In this document: positions 1-11,774 of the stretch, piece after piece | Layout of the letters: every line of letters starts with the position of its first letter | Numbering within the stretch: position 1 is the stretch's first letter | NCBI GenBank assembly: GCA_032433595.1 | Contig: JASWJB010000097.1 | Location: forward strand, 62,001-126,000 | Length of the DNA stretch: 64,000 nucleotides | Source: Conoideocrella luteorostrata | Lineage: Eukaryota; Ascomycota; Sordariomycetes; Hypocreales; Clavicipitaceae | Reading direction: 5' to 3' | Position numbers and translations under genes: made by a program | Notes under the pieces: model-generated | Told to the model about the DNA's origin: nothing | The model's database searches: none | The model's input: the letters and a program-made list of their open reading frames with translations, nothing else

Positions 1-814
1 GCTATGCTTGTTAGTGTGTCAGGATGCTGCTCGCCTAGCACTATCTTACGAGTCTCTATCACCTGCACCTCCAGCTCCTCAGCCTCTTTCCACCGTCCCT
101 GATCCCGGTATATTGACGCCAGATTCGCTATGCTCCTTAGTGTATCAGGATGCTGCTCGCCTAGCACCGTCTTACGAGTCTCCATCACCTGCACCTCCAG
201 CTCCTCAGCCTCTTTCCACCGTCCCTGATCCTGGTATATTGACGCCAGATTCGCTATGCTTATTAGTGTATCGGGATGCTGCTCGCCTAGTACCTTCTTA
301 CGACTCTCCATCACCTGCACCTCCAGCTCCTCAGCCTCTTTCCACCGTCCCTGATTCCAGTATGTTGACGCCAGATTCCCCATGCTTATTAGTGTATCGG
401 GATGCTGCTCGCCTAGCACCGTCTTACGAGTCTCCATCACCTGCACCTCCAGCTCCTCAGCCTCTTTCCACTGTCCCTGATCCCAGTATATTGACGCCAG
501 ATTCGCTATGCTTATTAGTGTATCGGGATGCTGCTCGCCTAGCACCGTCTTATGAGACTTCATCACCTGCACCTTCAGCTCCTCAGCCTCTTTCCACCGT
601 CCCTGATTCCGGTATGTTGACGCCAGATTCGCCATGCTCGTCAGTGTATCGGGATGCTGCTCGCCTAGCACCGTCTTATGAGTCTCCATCACCTGCACCT
701 GTAGCTCTTCAGCCTCTTTCCACCGTCCCTGATACCGGTATGTTGACGCCAGATTCGCCATGCTCCTTAGTGTGTCGGGATGCTGCTCGCCTAGTACCAT
801 CTTTCGAGTCGTAA
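1..814 (-). repeat. 126-bp tandem repeats encoding 42-residue TPR units
   Basis: About six full units of 126 bp and a partial one, differing at only a few positions each. They encode KLC-type TPRs of the NLR gene, and the array continues past the left edge. The same array leaves the opposite strand open as well, which is a side effect of the period being a multiple of three. Confidence 0.9.
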
Positions 815-3718
815 GAGCTTCCTTATAAAGCTTCTCTGCATCGCTCCATTGGCCCTCAAAATTAAGGTAGCTAGCCACGCGATGGGACAGCAACGCCTCT
901 GCTATTGCCCCATCCTGTGCATCATCAACTTTTATCCCCAATACGGCCTTCGCATGTGGCAGATACGCGCTGCACAGCGTGCGATTCTCGAAAACTCCAA
1001 ACGGGTATACATGCGACACTGTCAAAAGTGCCTCTTGCTCAAATTGGCCCATCGCATGATCGTTCATAAGCCACTTACGTGTTACCAGCTGGACTAGCCG
1101 ATGCATATCCAGGCTTTCGCCCTTCTGTTCCGAAAGGAGACTGAAAGCCTTCAGCAGGCCGATGGATTCTGTCAGCTCTATGCTGCTTTTCGGGCCACCG
1201 TTACGTTCCTGAGCTGCGTAGTGCGAGAGGAACGCCATTGGGATAGCTTGCTTATCGAACAAGCTCATCAACGAGAGCAGGCTTCCAGCCAATGTGTTTT
1301 GTTCCCATATCAGGCGGAACGATATTATCCAGGTCTGCGCCACCGCCTGTGGAGCTTCAGAGTCTCGCCCGATGGACTCAAATTCCTTGCTCAGCAGGCT
1401 GACAAGGCTTTGATCGCTCTCCTCGAGTAGCTGTAAATACTTCTTAATAGAAATACCGTTTGCCTGGATAAAAGCAGCGGCTTGGACAAGCGCAAGCGGC
1501 AGATGTTCCAGGCGAGAAGATAGTGTTGATAGCTCGACAAAGCTGGCCTCATGAGTATCGATATCAGTGAATGTTCCGAGCAGCTGAATCGACTCGCTCT
1601 CGTCCATTTTGTGAATTTCTACCGTTCGGATGGACTTGCTCAGCTTCACCGCCACTTGCTTGTTCCTGGTCGTCGCTAGTACTTTTCCATGGCCGCATTC
1701 GGGGACGTACTGGGCCAAATTCTCGTTGATGTGCGGGTCATCGTCTGTCGCACATTTGGATTGCCCACAAAAGAGTTTTCCGTCGTCGGCATTATCAATG
1801 ACCATAAGCCACTGCCCATTGTCTTTTTTGCATAACCATTCTTTCGCTAGTATCAGAACGTTTGTCTTGGGGTCGTCATGGCCAGGTATCTGACAATCCT
1901 CGGCAATCTGAGCAAATGACTGACGAAACCGCTCGGCGTTGCTTGCGTGGACCCAAAATACAGACACCTCAGGACAAGCCTCCTTCAGCCAGTAGACGTA
2001 AGCCAGCGCAATCTGCGTTTTTCTGCTCTGATTAGCATGCTTGAAGCAGGTTCGGGACAGGTCAAACATACCCAACGCCGCCCAGTCCGTAGAGTGACAC
2101 TGGGAACTGTGACACTCCACTTTTTGAATGCTGACCAAAGCCCAGTTGTTGCCGGAGGTGGGCCAGTGTCGCAGATCGCCCAACAAATGTTTTGTTCTCA
2201 TTGTACGGAACAACATCTAACACCATTAGCCCTACACTCAGGAAGTCTCTGCGAGCTACCTACACCTCGTGTTGGCCGCCAGCCGCCGTCTTGTACCTGC
2301 CACTGCGCGTCGAGCAAGACCTCTTAACCTCCCACAGGCTTTGTCATATTCAGGATCATTAGGCCCAAACTTTACAATCTCCGAGTGCGATCGCGCTACC
2401 GCACAAATGTGCTCCTCCCCAGCCTCCCATGGGCGGCAGTGCGTCGCTGAGGATTTAGTGACAAGCACGGCCGGTGGTCCTCTCATTTCCCACCTGCCAT
2501 TCTCATTCTACACGAGTCAGCATGTACAGTCGGTATATCAGTTTATTGCACTGATACAGAGAAGCCTAACCAACCTGTCTTGCTGTCGGCGACCGCTGCG
2601 TCTCGTAGAAGCAGACGATTTCACTATCGCCCTCGGCACCAAGCGCCGTGTGGAACTCCCGCTGCTGCATGCTGAGGATCTGCGAATTGATGTGGCTGAT
2701 GGACTGCACGAGTAATGCGTTTGGACCACCTCCGACCATCGGGATGAGCGAGCTGATGTCCATGCCATCGTGGGGGACGCCGAAAAACACAATCCCATAG
2801 ACTGCCTGTATGATCTTTTTATCATCCTCGTTCTTCGACCGCGCCAGCGAAATAAGCAGCTATCAACGCATCAGCAATAAGACCGACGAAGAAGTAGAGC
2901 ATCAGTCTGACCTGCTTCACAATCAGTCCGCCCAAGCTGTGAGCGATGAGGATGATGGGCTTTGTCTGCGGAGACGAGGCCAAGGGAAGCAGGCTGCTGT
3001 GAAAAGCAGTTGCCAGATCTTCGAGATTTTGTATGCTTTGGCTATCCGCCACTGCCGACTCGTAGCCATACGTTATGAGTCGTGCCATCGGCCTGTTTGT
3101 GCCTTCGCTGTGGAGATCGTGCGGCAAAGCGTCTCGCAGCCACATATATTCACCGCCTCTCTCCTTGAACGACCCGAAGGCGTGGCCGCCGAGGCCCGAG
3201 ATGGCGATAACGCTAGGATTGTTAGCACGCGACGTCGCCAGCAGCCAGCAGCCGGGTTCTTACTCGACTTTATGATTGTCATCATCTAGCGGCGCGAAGA
3301 GAGTCGTCATGCCGATAAAATCGGCATCTACAGTAACAGAATCAAGGCGTGCGGCTGGAGTCTCTGGAGGCTTTGGCAAAGGCCGTGTCCAGATTTTCGT
3401 CGGTACCGCGCAGAGAGCGGCTGGGGGGTTTCGGTAGGTGACCGTGGCAGACAATGAACGGCCATGGATCTCTTGTGCAAGCGACCAGACGGTCGGGACC
3501 GAATCGCCTTCGCCCAGGAATACCTGCAAGCGATCGGAGTCCCATTCGCGAGGGACGCCGCGGACTCGGAATGTCTTGTGAGGTTGCGCTGGCCTCTCGA
3601 CGGCTGGTGGATGTGGCGATGGCGGTGGCGGACCGTGCTGGTATAGCCAGCGATACGCAAAGGTCGACACTATGGCGATGACGCAGAGGACGAAAGCTTG
3701 ACTCATATTGAGGGCCAT
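1..3718 (-). CDS. NLR-type protein: SERAC1-like hydrolase + NB-ARC + TPR (3' end outside window)
   Basis: Reads on the minus strand from ATG at 3718. Exons inferred: 3718-3264, 3212-2912, 2859-2575, 2507-2297, 2216-2072, 2022-1 (continues off the edge); all phases agree. At least 1,140 residues are visible. Order: a hydrophobic N-terminal segment (about residues 8-25), a proline-rich linker, an alpha/beta-hydrolase domain of the SERAC1/LipA type with the nucleophile motif AHSLGG (Ser about 244) and the FFGVPHDGMD block, then NB-ARC starting FVGR with P-loop GLGGVGKT (Lys about 467) and Walker-B-like MVIDNADD, then kinesin-light-chain-type TPRs (GEQHPDTL...MANLAST...GRWKEAE). Fungal proteins of this layout act in non-self recognition and programmed cell death; the role here is inferred. 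The TPR units are nearly identical, as in other fast-evolving fungal NLRs. The intron at 2023-2071 falls inside the P-loop. No disabling change is visible in the part shown. Confidence 0.88.
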
Positions 3719-5158
3719 GTCAGGCCAAACCTTAGGTTGGCTCCTGTTTGTTTAGCTGGCTTGCTTGTTCTCTATAGGCTATCGGAGGGGGGAGGAGGGT
3801 GTAGAGGGACTGCAACACCGTCGCAGGCGCGACAGAGCATGGGCTGGGAGCCCATCAGTGTGCCTTGGATTGAGCGAACAACATAATTAGCCTTGGCCTG
3901 TGGCCCCAGCCTCAGAGAAGCCGCCCTTAAGCGCCTACAACGGGGACAATAGGAATATCGCCCAATCACCAGAGCTACACAGATCCGCTTGTCTTTCTCA
4001 ACCAATTGATTGCTCGCTCCCGCACGGCGCTGTTGCCCCCGTGGTGCAGGTAAAGCTGACGGCACGGGAAACGAGGCAGCCGTGCGACACGCGTTGGGCG
4101 TCCAATCCAATGGCTTATTTAGTGGGCGATGGCGCGACATGATGGCCGCTCCACCACTCGTCCAGCCAGGCTTCCATGCTGATGCGACCACATCGAAACG
4201 CCAACCTGCACCATCCTCAAGAAGAGCGGCGAGATGTCTTGCTCGTGAGAAGGCGCATTCAATTGACGGCAAACAAGTAAAAACTGATGTTACGAGGACC
4301 AGCAACTGCAGATAACCGACGATCCCCGAAACGGAGGCGAAAGGGAGTAGAGCTCAGTGCTGGCCCCGCTTCACCACTGATATGCTCGCAACTCTGCTAG
4401 CCCCCATTCTTGTCCGTCTCCAACCACGAGAAACGCGATCACCCACTCTTCCCTGTTATCTGCGTTGTGCCGAACAGAATCTGGTGACTTGGCGGCCCCA
4501 GGTCTGCATGTCACGACACGCGTAGGGGAGGAGGAGCTCGGCCTACCATGGCGCACCAGCACCCGCTGCCAGCTCCGGCTCAACAGCTGCGACAACGCCA
4601 CGGCCTCCACCGCAAGGTTACAAGTTACAAACTGAGTTAGGTTGAACAATCCAGAGCGGCGGGCTCACACATACACGAAAACTCGCAGGTAGGCGTAGAA
4701 AAGGAGCGTCTCTCGCAAGTCAAACTTACGTGAAATCCTTGGTGGACGTCTATTGTATGTGGTGCTGAGATTCAGTTGCACGGTATATAAGGGGTGATAA
4801 CACGCACGAACAGTGGCCTCTGGGCCATGCCATTTTCTGTGCAAGAGATCCAGTGCTGGAAGATCGGAAAATTGTTAGACCCATGTCTGAGTCAGCTCAT
4901 ACTCAAGTTGCCGCCTGCCAGCTAGCCATAGAGGCTGAGCCAGCTCATAGAGGCTCGCCTACAAACATGGCAGCCTAGGCCAAGCGGCCTCGACATATCA
5001 CGTCACAGGCGTTCTGGAATGCAACAGCATAGGCGAGAGCTATCTAACCTACGCTCTATCTCTAACCTGCCTCCCCACATCCCGTCGCTCTATGATTCGC
5101 TGAATTACAATCGTGTGTGTGCTATCCTTAATAACCCTACGGAAACAACTAGTTAGGT
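3719..5158. other. Intergenic stretch without recognisable gene
   Basis: Several short open frames occur on both strands, but none has family resemblance, a splice pattern or a plausible start. Around 4875-4975 a short phrase about CAGCTCATAGAGGCT-like words recurs imperfectly. I see no other structure. Confidence 0.5.
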
Positions 5159-7563
5159 TCACTGCATTGCGCCCCTTGTCTTTCTCTTATAAGCAATTGC
5201 CATCCACTTCACACGCAATACGTCTTCTGGGTTTTCTGGATCCACTTCCACGACATCAGAGACCAAAAAATCATCCGCACATATTACATTTACAAAATAA
5301 ATACGGACTGTCTGTTTCGGCAGAACCTCGCCAGCCTCATCCTCCTCCGCAACAGTCGCCAAGGCTTGATGTTCCTCGCTGGGATCATGTACCATGAATT
5401 CTCCAAAACTGAACCGTGTATGCCGATCTGTCCGCCGCAATGATATTTGGGTCCTTGCTCGTTGTGATCCTGATGCTGGTGGGGCTGGTGGGGTGGGTTG
5501 TCTCGAATCTCTGGCTTGCGGAGAGATTGGTTTGGTCGTAGGCTCATTACTGGCGGGAGCGATTTCTTGTCCCTCTGAAGGATCCGTGGTCATAGCGCTT
5601 CAGCTATTGTCCAACCTGCTCTGCTTCAAATCAGCCATGGCCTTTGAACGATCCAACCTCTTCTGTTCCAAAAACTGCAGCCTGCTGTGATTCCCCAAGC
5701 CGCGTTTGCTGATCTTGAATCTGTCGATTGACATCGTCTACCCGTTGTCGCTGTGACGTCTCGTCTTGCGCTAACGTCCCGAGCATCGTCGTCTCGTCCT
5801 GCACTTGACGTGTCATATCACGGTGCTTCGCTTGCTCCAGCTCGAGTTCCTGTCTCGTCATGGCCAAAAGCAAATCCTCACCCATTGTTACTGGGCTACC
5901 ACTCCGAGCAAGTCCAGGCTGTTCGCTTTCGATGGGCATGTTGCCAGTCATATCGAAGTCGCCTAGGGTGTTCTTGCCACTGGCAATTCTTCCAAGGGAT
6001 GGGGGTGTCCCAAAGCACGCGAGTAAAAAGACCACCGGATGAAAGTCGACGCCATCTCTCCCATCTCGTTATTAATCTCGTCGTGCATGTGTGGCAAGAA
6101 GAGGCGGGCCTCATTGTATTTATAATCGACGTCGTTTGGGCGTCCGCATCGCTTCAACTGCATCTCGGTTTCTCTAACTTCGTCTCTAGGTGCGATTTTA
6201 GTCGGAAAAGCCGGCGCCGCCGACGCGACGACATCTAGTATTTGCTGTACGCATCTCTCCAAATCATGAAACGTGTATCGGTCGGGTGGGCGGGCCGTGA
6301 AAAGCGCGCGTTCGGCGATGGTTCGGTCGCGGGATTTCCGTAGGATCTCGTCGATTTTATCTGATTCGAATCCGAGCCATGAAGCGAGGGATGCTAGATC
6401 GTGCAGCGCGGCTCCGTCCGTCTTCGATCGCGGGAGCGCAAGAAGGCCCTCCTTTTGCGTGTCGGACGGTAGCACGACGTAATGGCGTAGAGCTGCCAGC
6501 CGTAAATGCCGGGTCCCCAAGGTCTAGCCGCTTGTCGACGTCACCGGCGATGCTCCCAAAAGTACCCTCCGATAACTGAATGACGCACTGGTCGCTCCTT
6601 TGGTTCGCATCGCTGAATATTTCCTGGAGGGAGGCCGCTACTGTGCTGCCGCGAGGGACGTCCACTATCTTCCTAATGGCGCCGGCAGCATCACCCAGTA
6701 GTCTACGGTCTTCGAAAAATGTGTGTAGTGAGGGGATAAGACATCATTTGGACGAGCTACAGACTTTCGACCAGAGCTCTTCGCGTTGTTGGGTAGAGAA
6801 AATCTCTCCACTTTTCACTTGCGCTAAAAGAGTGCGGTGGTGATCAGCGGCGCAGGCACCTAGCGCTTTGCCCTCTAGGGCCGTCACCGTGCCCGCGTGA
6901 TCTGTCGCATAGCTTGTATGTACCTCGCCATCACAAATGCCACGCCACCATCTGTGAATATGCTTTAAATCCGCGAGGCTCGGCTAGGCTAGAGTAAGCA
7001 ATAATCTCAACGGCGACACTGCCAGTGCGGTACTGTGACTCCTCGCATCTCATGCCAATTAATTAGTGTATCGAACCTAGCTGAAACCCGCCATACAGTC
7101 CGAGAATATTCAGAAGCTTGTCGAAAGCAGTGGCGAACTTCTTATGCTTCGATAGTTGGTTGAAGAGTATACGGCTATTCTCGTTTGTGACAAGTCGGCC
7201 CAGCGACATGTTTTCAAAGAATAGGTTTCCCTCACCATAATGCCCTTGGAACTGTCTGATCGTAACGTAATATTCTCCATCGTCTGGCCGTTTCTGATAG
7301 TCATATCTATCAGTAAGCAGACGTCGCAGGTCATCGCTAAGACCTATGCGTAATTAGCACAGGGTGGAGGAGGTCTTTAGACCCTACGTACTGTCCAGAT
7401 ACAAATCCACCATCCACCTTTTCTTAGAGCCTCGAAGCATCTTATCGGCCGCCGCAAGTCGGTAATAACCCTCAAGGCACTCTATTTTGACATCTGGAAG
7501 GAATTCTAGGTCCAGATAGGGGAGAGTATCTGCCATGGGGCCACCGATTGGGATCGAGGCGTG
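5159..7563 (-). pseudogene. DUF3723 family protein, degenerate
   Basis: Fragments in sequence order match the DUF3723 family as I know it. The first is LEGYYRLAAADKML...WMVDLYLD (about 7480-7400). Then LSDDLRR...KRPDDGEYY...IRQFQG, GLYGGFQ and NQRSDQCVIQLSEGTFGSI (about 6600) follow. They continue with LASWLGFESDKIDEILRKSRDRTIAERAL...RPPDRYTFHD (about 6400-6250), a Gln/Arg-rich coiled-coil stretch (about 5850-5700) and a C-terminal QTVRIYFVNV...VKWMAIAYKR block ending at 5159. A plausible intron lies at 7344-7391. The frame is broken repeatedly: an in-frame stop follows GGFQLGSIH (about 7045), one-base shifts occur near 6520 (extra G in a G run) and 6010, and a stop lies near 5597. The N-terminal part is missing; an LTR begins at 7564. 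Family function is unknown. I call it a dead copy. Confidence 0.75.
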
Positions 7564-7811
7564 TGTTGGAATCTGTCACAAGTGAGCAGCTATGGAAGTC
7601 AGTCTCTAAGGCAGTGGAAAAAAGTCCTTGATTTCTATCTAATTGACGGGAATTCGGCTGCTATTTATCTCTACGATATTCCTCCTTTCGTGCATTTCTC
7701 TTCCTCTTCTTCTCTCTTGGATAGTTATGAATGAATTGAATACATTGTTTTACCTATCGCCTCGTGCAAGAACCTTTTGACGTCAAATCAGAAGTCCCTG
7801 TGCTTCCTACA
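7564..7811 (-). mobile_element. Solo LTR, family B, reverse orientation
   Basis: Runs from TGTTGGAAT to GTGCTTCCTACA, the reverse complement of the family B pattern (TGTAGGAAGCACAGGG...GATTCCAACA). The inner part (about 7720-7811) matches the copy at 52272-52483 clearly. No clean target duplication is seen. It abuts the broken 5' side of the DUF3723 relic. Confidence 0.7.
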
Positions 7812-8473
7812 GAGAATGCTTATGGATCCGCACCACCGGAATTTTACGTCATTGGTCCTATTATTTGCCTGATTGTTAAAGCTTACATCGACAGACTAGT
7901 CGTCTATACCTGTAGAAAAGAATTCTCTTGTACGCATGTACAGTCCTTCTCCCGTGAATTCGCCAGAATGTAACCAGCATTCATTCCAGAAACATTATGA
8001 CATCTTCATTTAACGAAACTTTAAGGCGATTGATCAGACAAATGGGGGGTAGTGTAAACGCAGCCCCTGTGCCCTCTTCAACACACTTGAATATCTTAAA
8101 AAAAAAATTAGGCTAGTGATTTTAGTAAGGTTGCTGTCGCTGCCCGCCGTAGGTGGTGTCCGGCAGGATGACCGCGCCTTGGCCGCGCCGCACTGCCAGA
8201 TGTAACCCCGTTCTATAAAAATGGGAAACACTTCATCCCAAGAATGGACACAATTATGTGATCAACCGGAGCTTTTTAATGCAAGGCAGACCTTTAGGTC
8301 TAGGCCGTTTGTCAATCCATGAGTCGAACGTTCATAGCTTTCTAGATTACCTGAACCTATTGCGGATAAGCCTTAGAGGAGTGAATTTCAATTTCGTATT
8401 AGCCTCTAAACATTTAAGACGTATTGATACTTCCTAAAACTATATGGCTACTCTAAAGATTCTCTTCTACCGC

Positions 8474-10157
8474 CTAAACTAACCATGTTCCCGGAGGCTG
8501 AGCACGACTTCTTAACAGACGACGATGTTGCTTCGGAGGTGGTGGTGAAGAATGAACAGATGAATAATCATCATCATGCTTCGGAGGTGGTGGTGAAGAA
8601 TAACTTGAGGATGAATAATAATCATCAGGCTTGGGGGGTGGTGGTGAAGAATGCCTTGAGGATGAATAATAATCATCATGCTTCGGAGGTGGTGGTGAAG
8701 AATGACTTGAGGATGATGAATAATCATCATGCCTGGGAGGTGGTGGTGAAGAATGACTTGAGGATGATGAATAATCATCATATTTCGGAGGCGGGGGTGA
8801 TTTTAGACGAGTTCGCGTCGATTTGCCATCGGAATTCTTATCTCGAGGTGGGTCTTCAAATCGAACACGACTTTTTCCTGATGGTTGTTTTCTTGATGGC
8901 TCCCGATCACGACCTGTTGATGGCTTCTTACCACGGCCTGTTGATGGCTCCCGATCGCGACCTGTTGATGGCTCTCGATCACGACCTGTTGATGGCTTCT
9001 GACCACGGCCTGTTGATGGCTCCCGATCACGACCTGTTGATGGCTTCTTACCACGGCCTGTTGATGGCTCCTGATCACGACCTGTTGATGGCTCTCGATC
9101 ACGGCTTGTTGATGGCTTCTGCCCACGGCTTGTTGATGGCTCCCGATCACGACCTGTTGATGGCTCTCGATCACGACCTGTTGATGGCTTCTGACCACGG
9201 CCTGTTGATGGCTCCCGATCACGACCTGTTGATGGCTTCTTACCACGGCCTGTTGATGGCTCCCGATCACGACCTGTTGACGGCTCTCGATCACGGCTTG
9301 TTGATGGCTTCTGCCCACGGCTTGTTGATGGCTCCTGATCACGACCTGTTGATGGCTCTCGATCACGACTTGTTGATGGCTTCTGCCCACGGCTTGTTGA
9401 TGGCTCCCGATTACGGCCTCTTGATGGCTCTCGATCACGGCCTCTTGATGGTTCGTTTCTCGACGGTTGGCCACTATCTTGGGGTGGAACGTAGTAAGGA
9501 TTTTTCCTTATGACACCGTAGTTATCCATAATTTCAGGTGGTTCATGAATCCGAACAATGAATCTTGGTGGTTGTACTCCTTCAGGTACTCTACAATATT
9601 GACGAGGTCGTCGTCCACGGCACCTATTATACAGCTTTTGATTATTATGTCCCCTTGAACTAAGCGTATTGTTCTCTGTACGGTAAATTAGTCAGGCTGA
9701 GCTTAAATTTAGCGATGTACATATCATGCTTACTGTGGCTCTGCTCGTTTGACTGGCGAGTTTCATTTAAGTGGTGAGTAGGAATTGATATAAAAGTTTC
9801 GTTGCGTCGGCTGGTCTTGTGAGTGATCTGGTCTTTAATAGTATGGGGCTGGTGTAACATCTTTTGAATTTCGGAAATGACTTTAGCCTAAGTATTCAAG
9901 TTAGCAAGTTACAGCCTCTCTCAGTGCTAGGGCACACCTACAGTTAACTGCTTATAGTCAATTTGTTTTCCTGTTCTTAAAAAATAACTGGTAGTGTGGC
10001 CATTAGCGTCATGTTCATTGCTACTTTCCGCTGTGTGAACGCAATTGCTCGCTGCACACTGAAGACTTTTATTTTGCGACTTGAGCTCCAGAAAGTTATG
10101 TGCTAAGTATGCCTCGCTAACAGCAAAGGCTGTGACGATAAGAGTTAGAAGATACAT
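8474..10157 (-). CDS. Secreted low-complexity repeat protein (unknown family)
   Basis: Exons inferred: 10157-9942, 9887-9734, 9675-8474, giving 523 residues with consistent phases and good donor/branch sites (CTAAC, CTGACTAAT). The protein starts with a signal-peptide-like segment (MYLLTLIVTAFAVSEA). A polar region and a short Arg-rich block (CRGRRPRQYCR) follow. Next come about 24 copies of an 8-residue unit alternating REPSTGRD and QKPSTGRG/KKPSTGRD. At the C-terminus are five longer units of the type HSSPPPPKHDDYYSSSS. I do not recognise the family. The unusual composition, strong positive charge and secretion signal fit an extracellular or cell-wall protein or an effector; this is inference. 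The repeats also hold the plus strand open across 8485-9513, which I treat as a shadow. Confidence 0.7.
8512..8790 (-). repeat. 51-60 bp coding repeat (Pro/Ser/Asp-rich)
   Basis: Five imperfect units encode SSPPPPK-x-DDYYSSSS-type segments at the C-terminus of the same secreted protein. Unit length varies by whole codons. Confidence 0.85.
8880..9460 (-). repeat. 24-bp coding minisatellite
   Basis: About 24 tandem units of 24 bp, each encoding eight residues ending in EPSTGRDR- or KPSTGRGQ-like sequence. Alternating unit types form higher-order blocks, so unequal exchange within the array is likely. Confidence 0.9.
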
Positions 10158-11732
10158 TTAGTTGTTCTAAAAGGTCAGGTGGTTCTCCAATGACCATGTG
10201 TTAGCAGTGAAGGAGTATAATTAAGTTTAAGAGTTTTAATGGTTAAGAAAAAAGCCCGGCAATTTTTATAGTAAAAGGCTATTGCTTGTATGCATATATA
10301 TAGTTTTTCATTTTGGGAATTGAATTATGCAATAGCACCCTTGCGGAATATTCCGGTTTAAACTAACAGATTTTGGAAAATAGGCTAGAGAAATGTCCGG
10401 TCTAGAATAACTATTATAAGCTCTTTCCTATCCTAATTTACAGCGCCCCAAATATGCTATGCCTCTATAATTCTTAATTCCTTGCGAATAAACTATCTAA
10501 ATCTCCGCTATAGTAGATAGTATTATTACTTTACATATGCTAGCTTTTTAGTATTGCTACATAACGTAGGACTATGTTCTGATATTTTTTTTCTCTTTAA
10601 TTAAATTACTTCGTTATATAGTACTATAACTATAGAGGCAAGCCACGGAAGTATTACACGGGGGAGTTAACACATAAATCTCATTAAGGCGGGCTTCTTG
10701 GCGCTAAGAACTTAAGTGGCAAGGAGTTATTTGTATTCTTGGTTATGTCGTGGCATAAAGAGTCTTATTACCTGGTTCAAACTCGGATCGGAGCCCATTT
10801 TTAAAGATTTGGGGTATTATTATAAAGTAACGCAACTAAATAGATGCTCTGCTGCTAACCCTGGCTGCGTAGACGATTTAAGCGATATTTTACACTGCAC
10901 AGGATGCGTTTCAAAGCCACAGGAAAAGCACGCACTAGCTAGACTATTTTCTTAACAAGTAATGACAGGAATATTTTATTATATTATTATTGTAATGCAA
11001 TAAGGTGTGCCTACTACACCAATAGACCAAAAGATCCACTAGCACAAGCAGTCGGTTGTACTGCATTACACTTTGCTTATAAGGCTAGCCGCACGCATGC
11101 ACACAGGGGACTACTAACCCTGGGCTGTTCCTGCCTTACATTTTTTCTAACTAGTAGTAATGCGCATAGTTATTACGATAATTACAGTAGCGTAGTAGTT
11201 TGTGCATATTACTAAGACACTATTCTTCTTAAGATATTTATGAGCCTACTTAGGTGCCTATGCAGGGCTAGTAAGTAAACCTTGTTCTATTTATATATTC
11301 CGGCCCCGATAAATATTCCGCCCCCTATAGATGTTCCGCCCCCTACAAATACTCCGGCCCCTATAAACATTCCGGTTAAGAAATCTGAATAACTCACATT
11401 CAAGAATAGTTATTGTCACGGGCTGCGCTAAACGCCATGGCCCTGGCTTTCTCGGACCCGGAGCTTTGGCGCCGTGCAAACCGTCAGTTATGTAATTAGT
11501 CTAATTTCGCCTAAGTTGTGACTTAGCAACTGCTAGACACGCAAGCTTGAGGCGAGCCTCGAGCTTGCTCTTCTCCTTTCTTCTTCGGCTTTAGATAGAC
11601 AATTGAAGGCACCTACACATTGAATAGACTGCGGGCAAGCCGCTTATATATCTAAAGCTCATAATCTAAACTCTTTAGGTGAATGGCGCTTATCTCGAAG
11701 TCAGTGGCGATTTTGCAGAGAGAGATGGAGGT
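10158..11732. other. AT-rich intergenic stretch
   Basis: No gene is recognised. The part from 10250 to 10650 is strikingly AT-rich. At about 11290-11370 a short phrase of the type ATTCCGCCCCCTATAAA recurs four to five times. The small open frames have no support. Confidence 0.5.
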
Positions 11733-11774
11733 TGTTGGATTCACGTGTGTGTGAGTGGATATATGGATACACTT
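11733..11774 (+). mobile_element. LTR family A, 5' fragment
   Basis: TGTTGGATTCACGTGTGTGTG and the following bases match the start of the LTR at 12841. The match stops after about 40 bp. Confidence 0.55.

Noticed and set aside
8..814. Plus-strand open frame of 268 codons rich in Pro/Ser
   Set aside because: It is the antisense of the TPR array and stays open only because the 126-bp unit is a multiple of three.
3772..4305. Minus-strand open frame of 177 codons
   Set aside because: No domain resemblance, lies in the promoter-side region of the NLR gene, and overlaps equally long frames on the other strand.
8880..9460. Regular short repeats suggestive of a CRISPR array
   Set aside because: The units are contiguous without spacers, are in coding frame, and the organism is a eukaryote.
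8485..9513. Plus-strand open frame of 342 codons with LLMA-DHD repeats
   Set aside because: Antisense of the 24-bp coding repeats. The minus strand has the signal peptide and well-formed introns.
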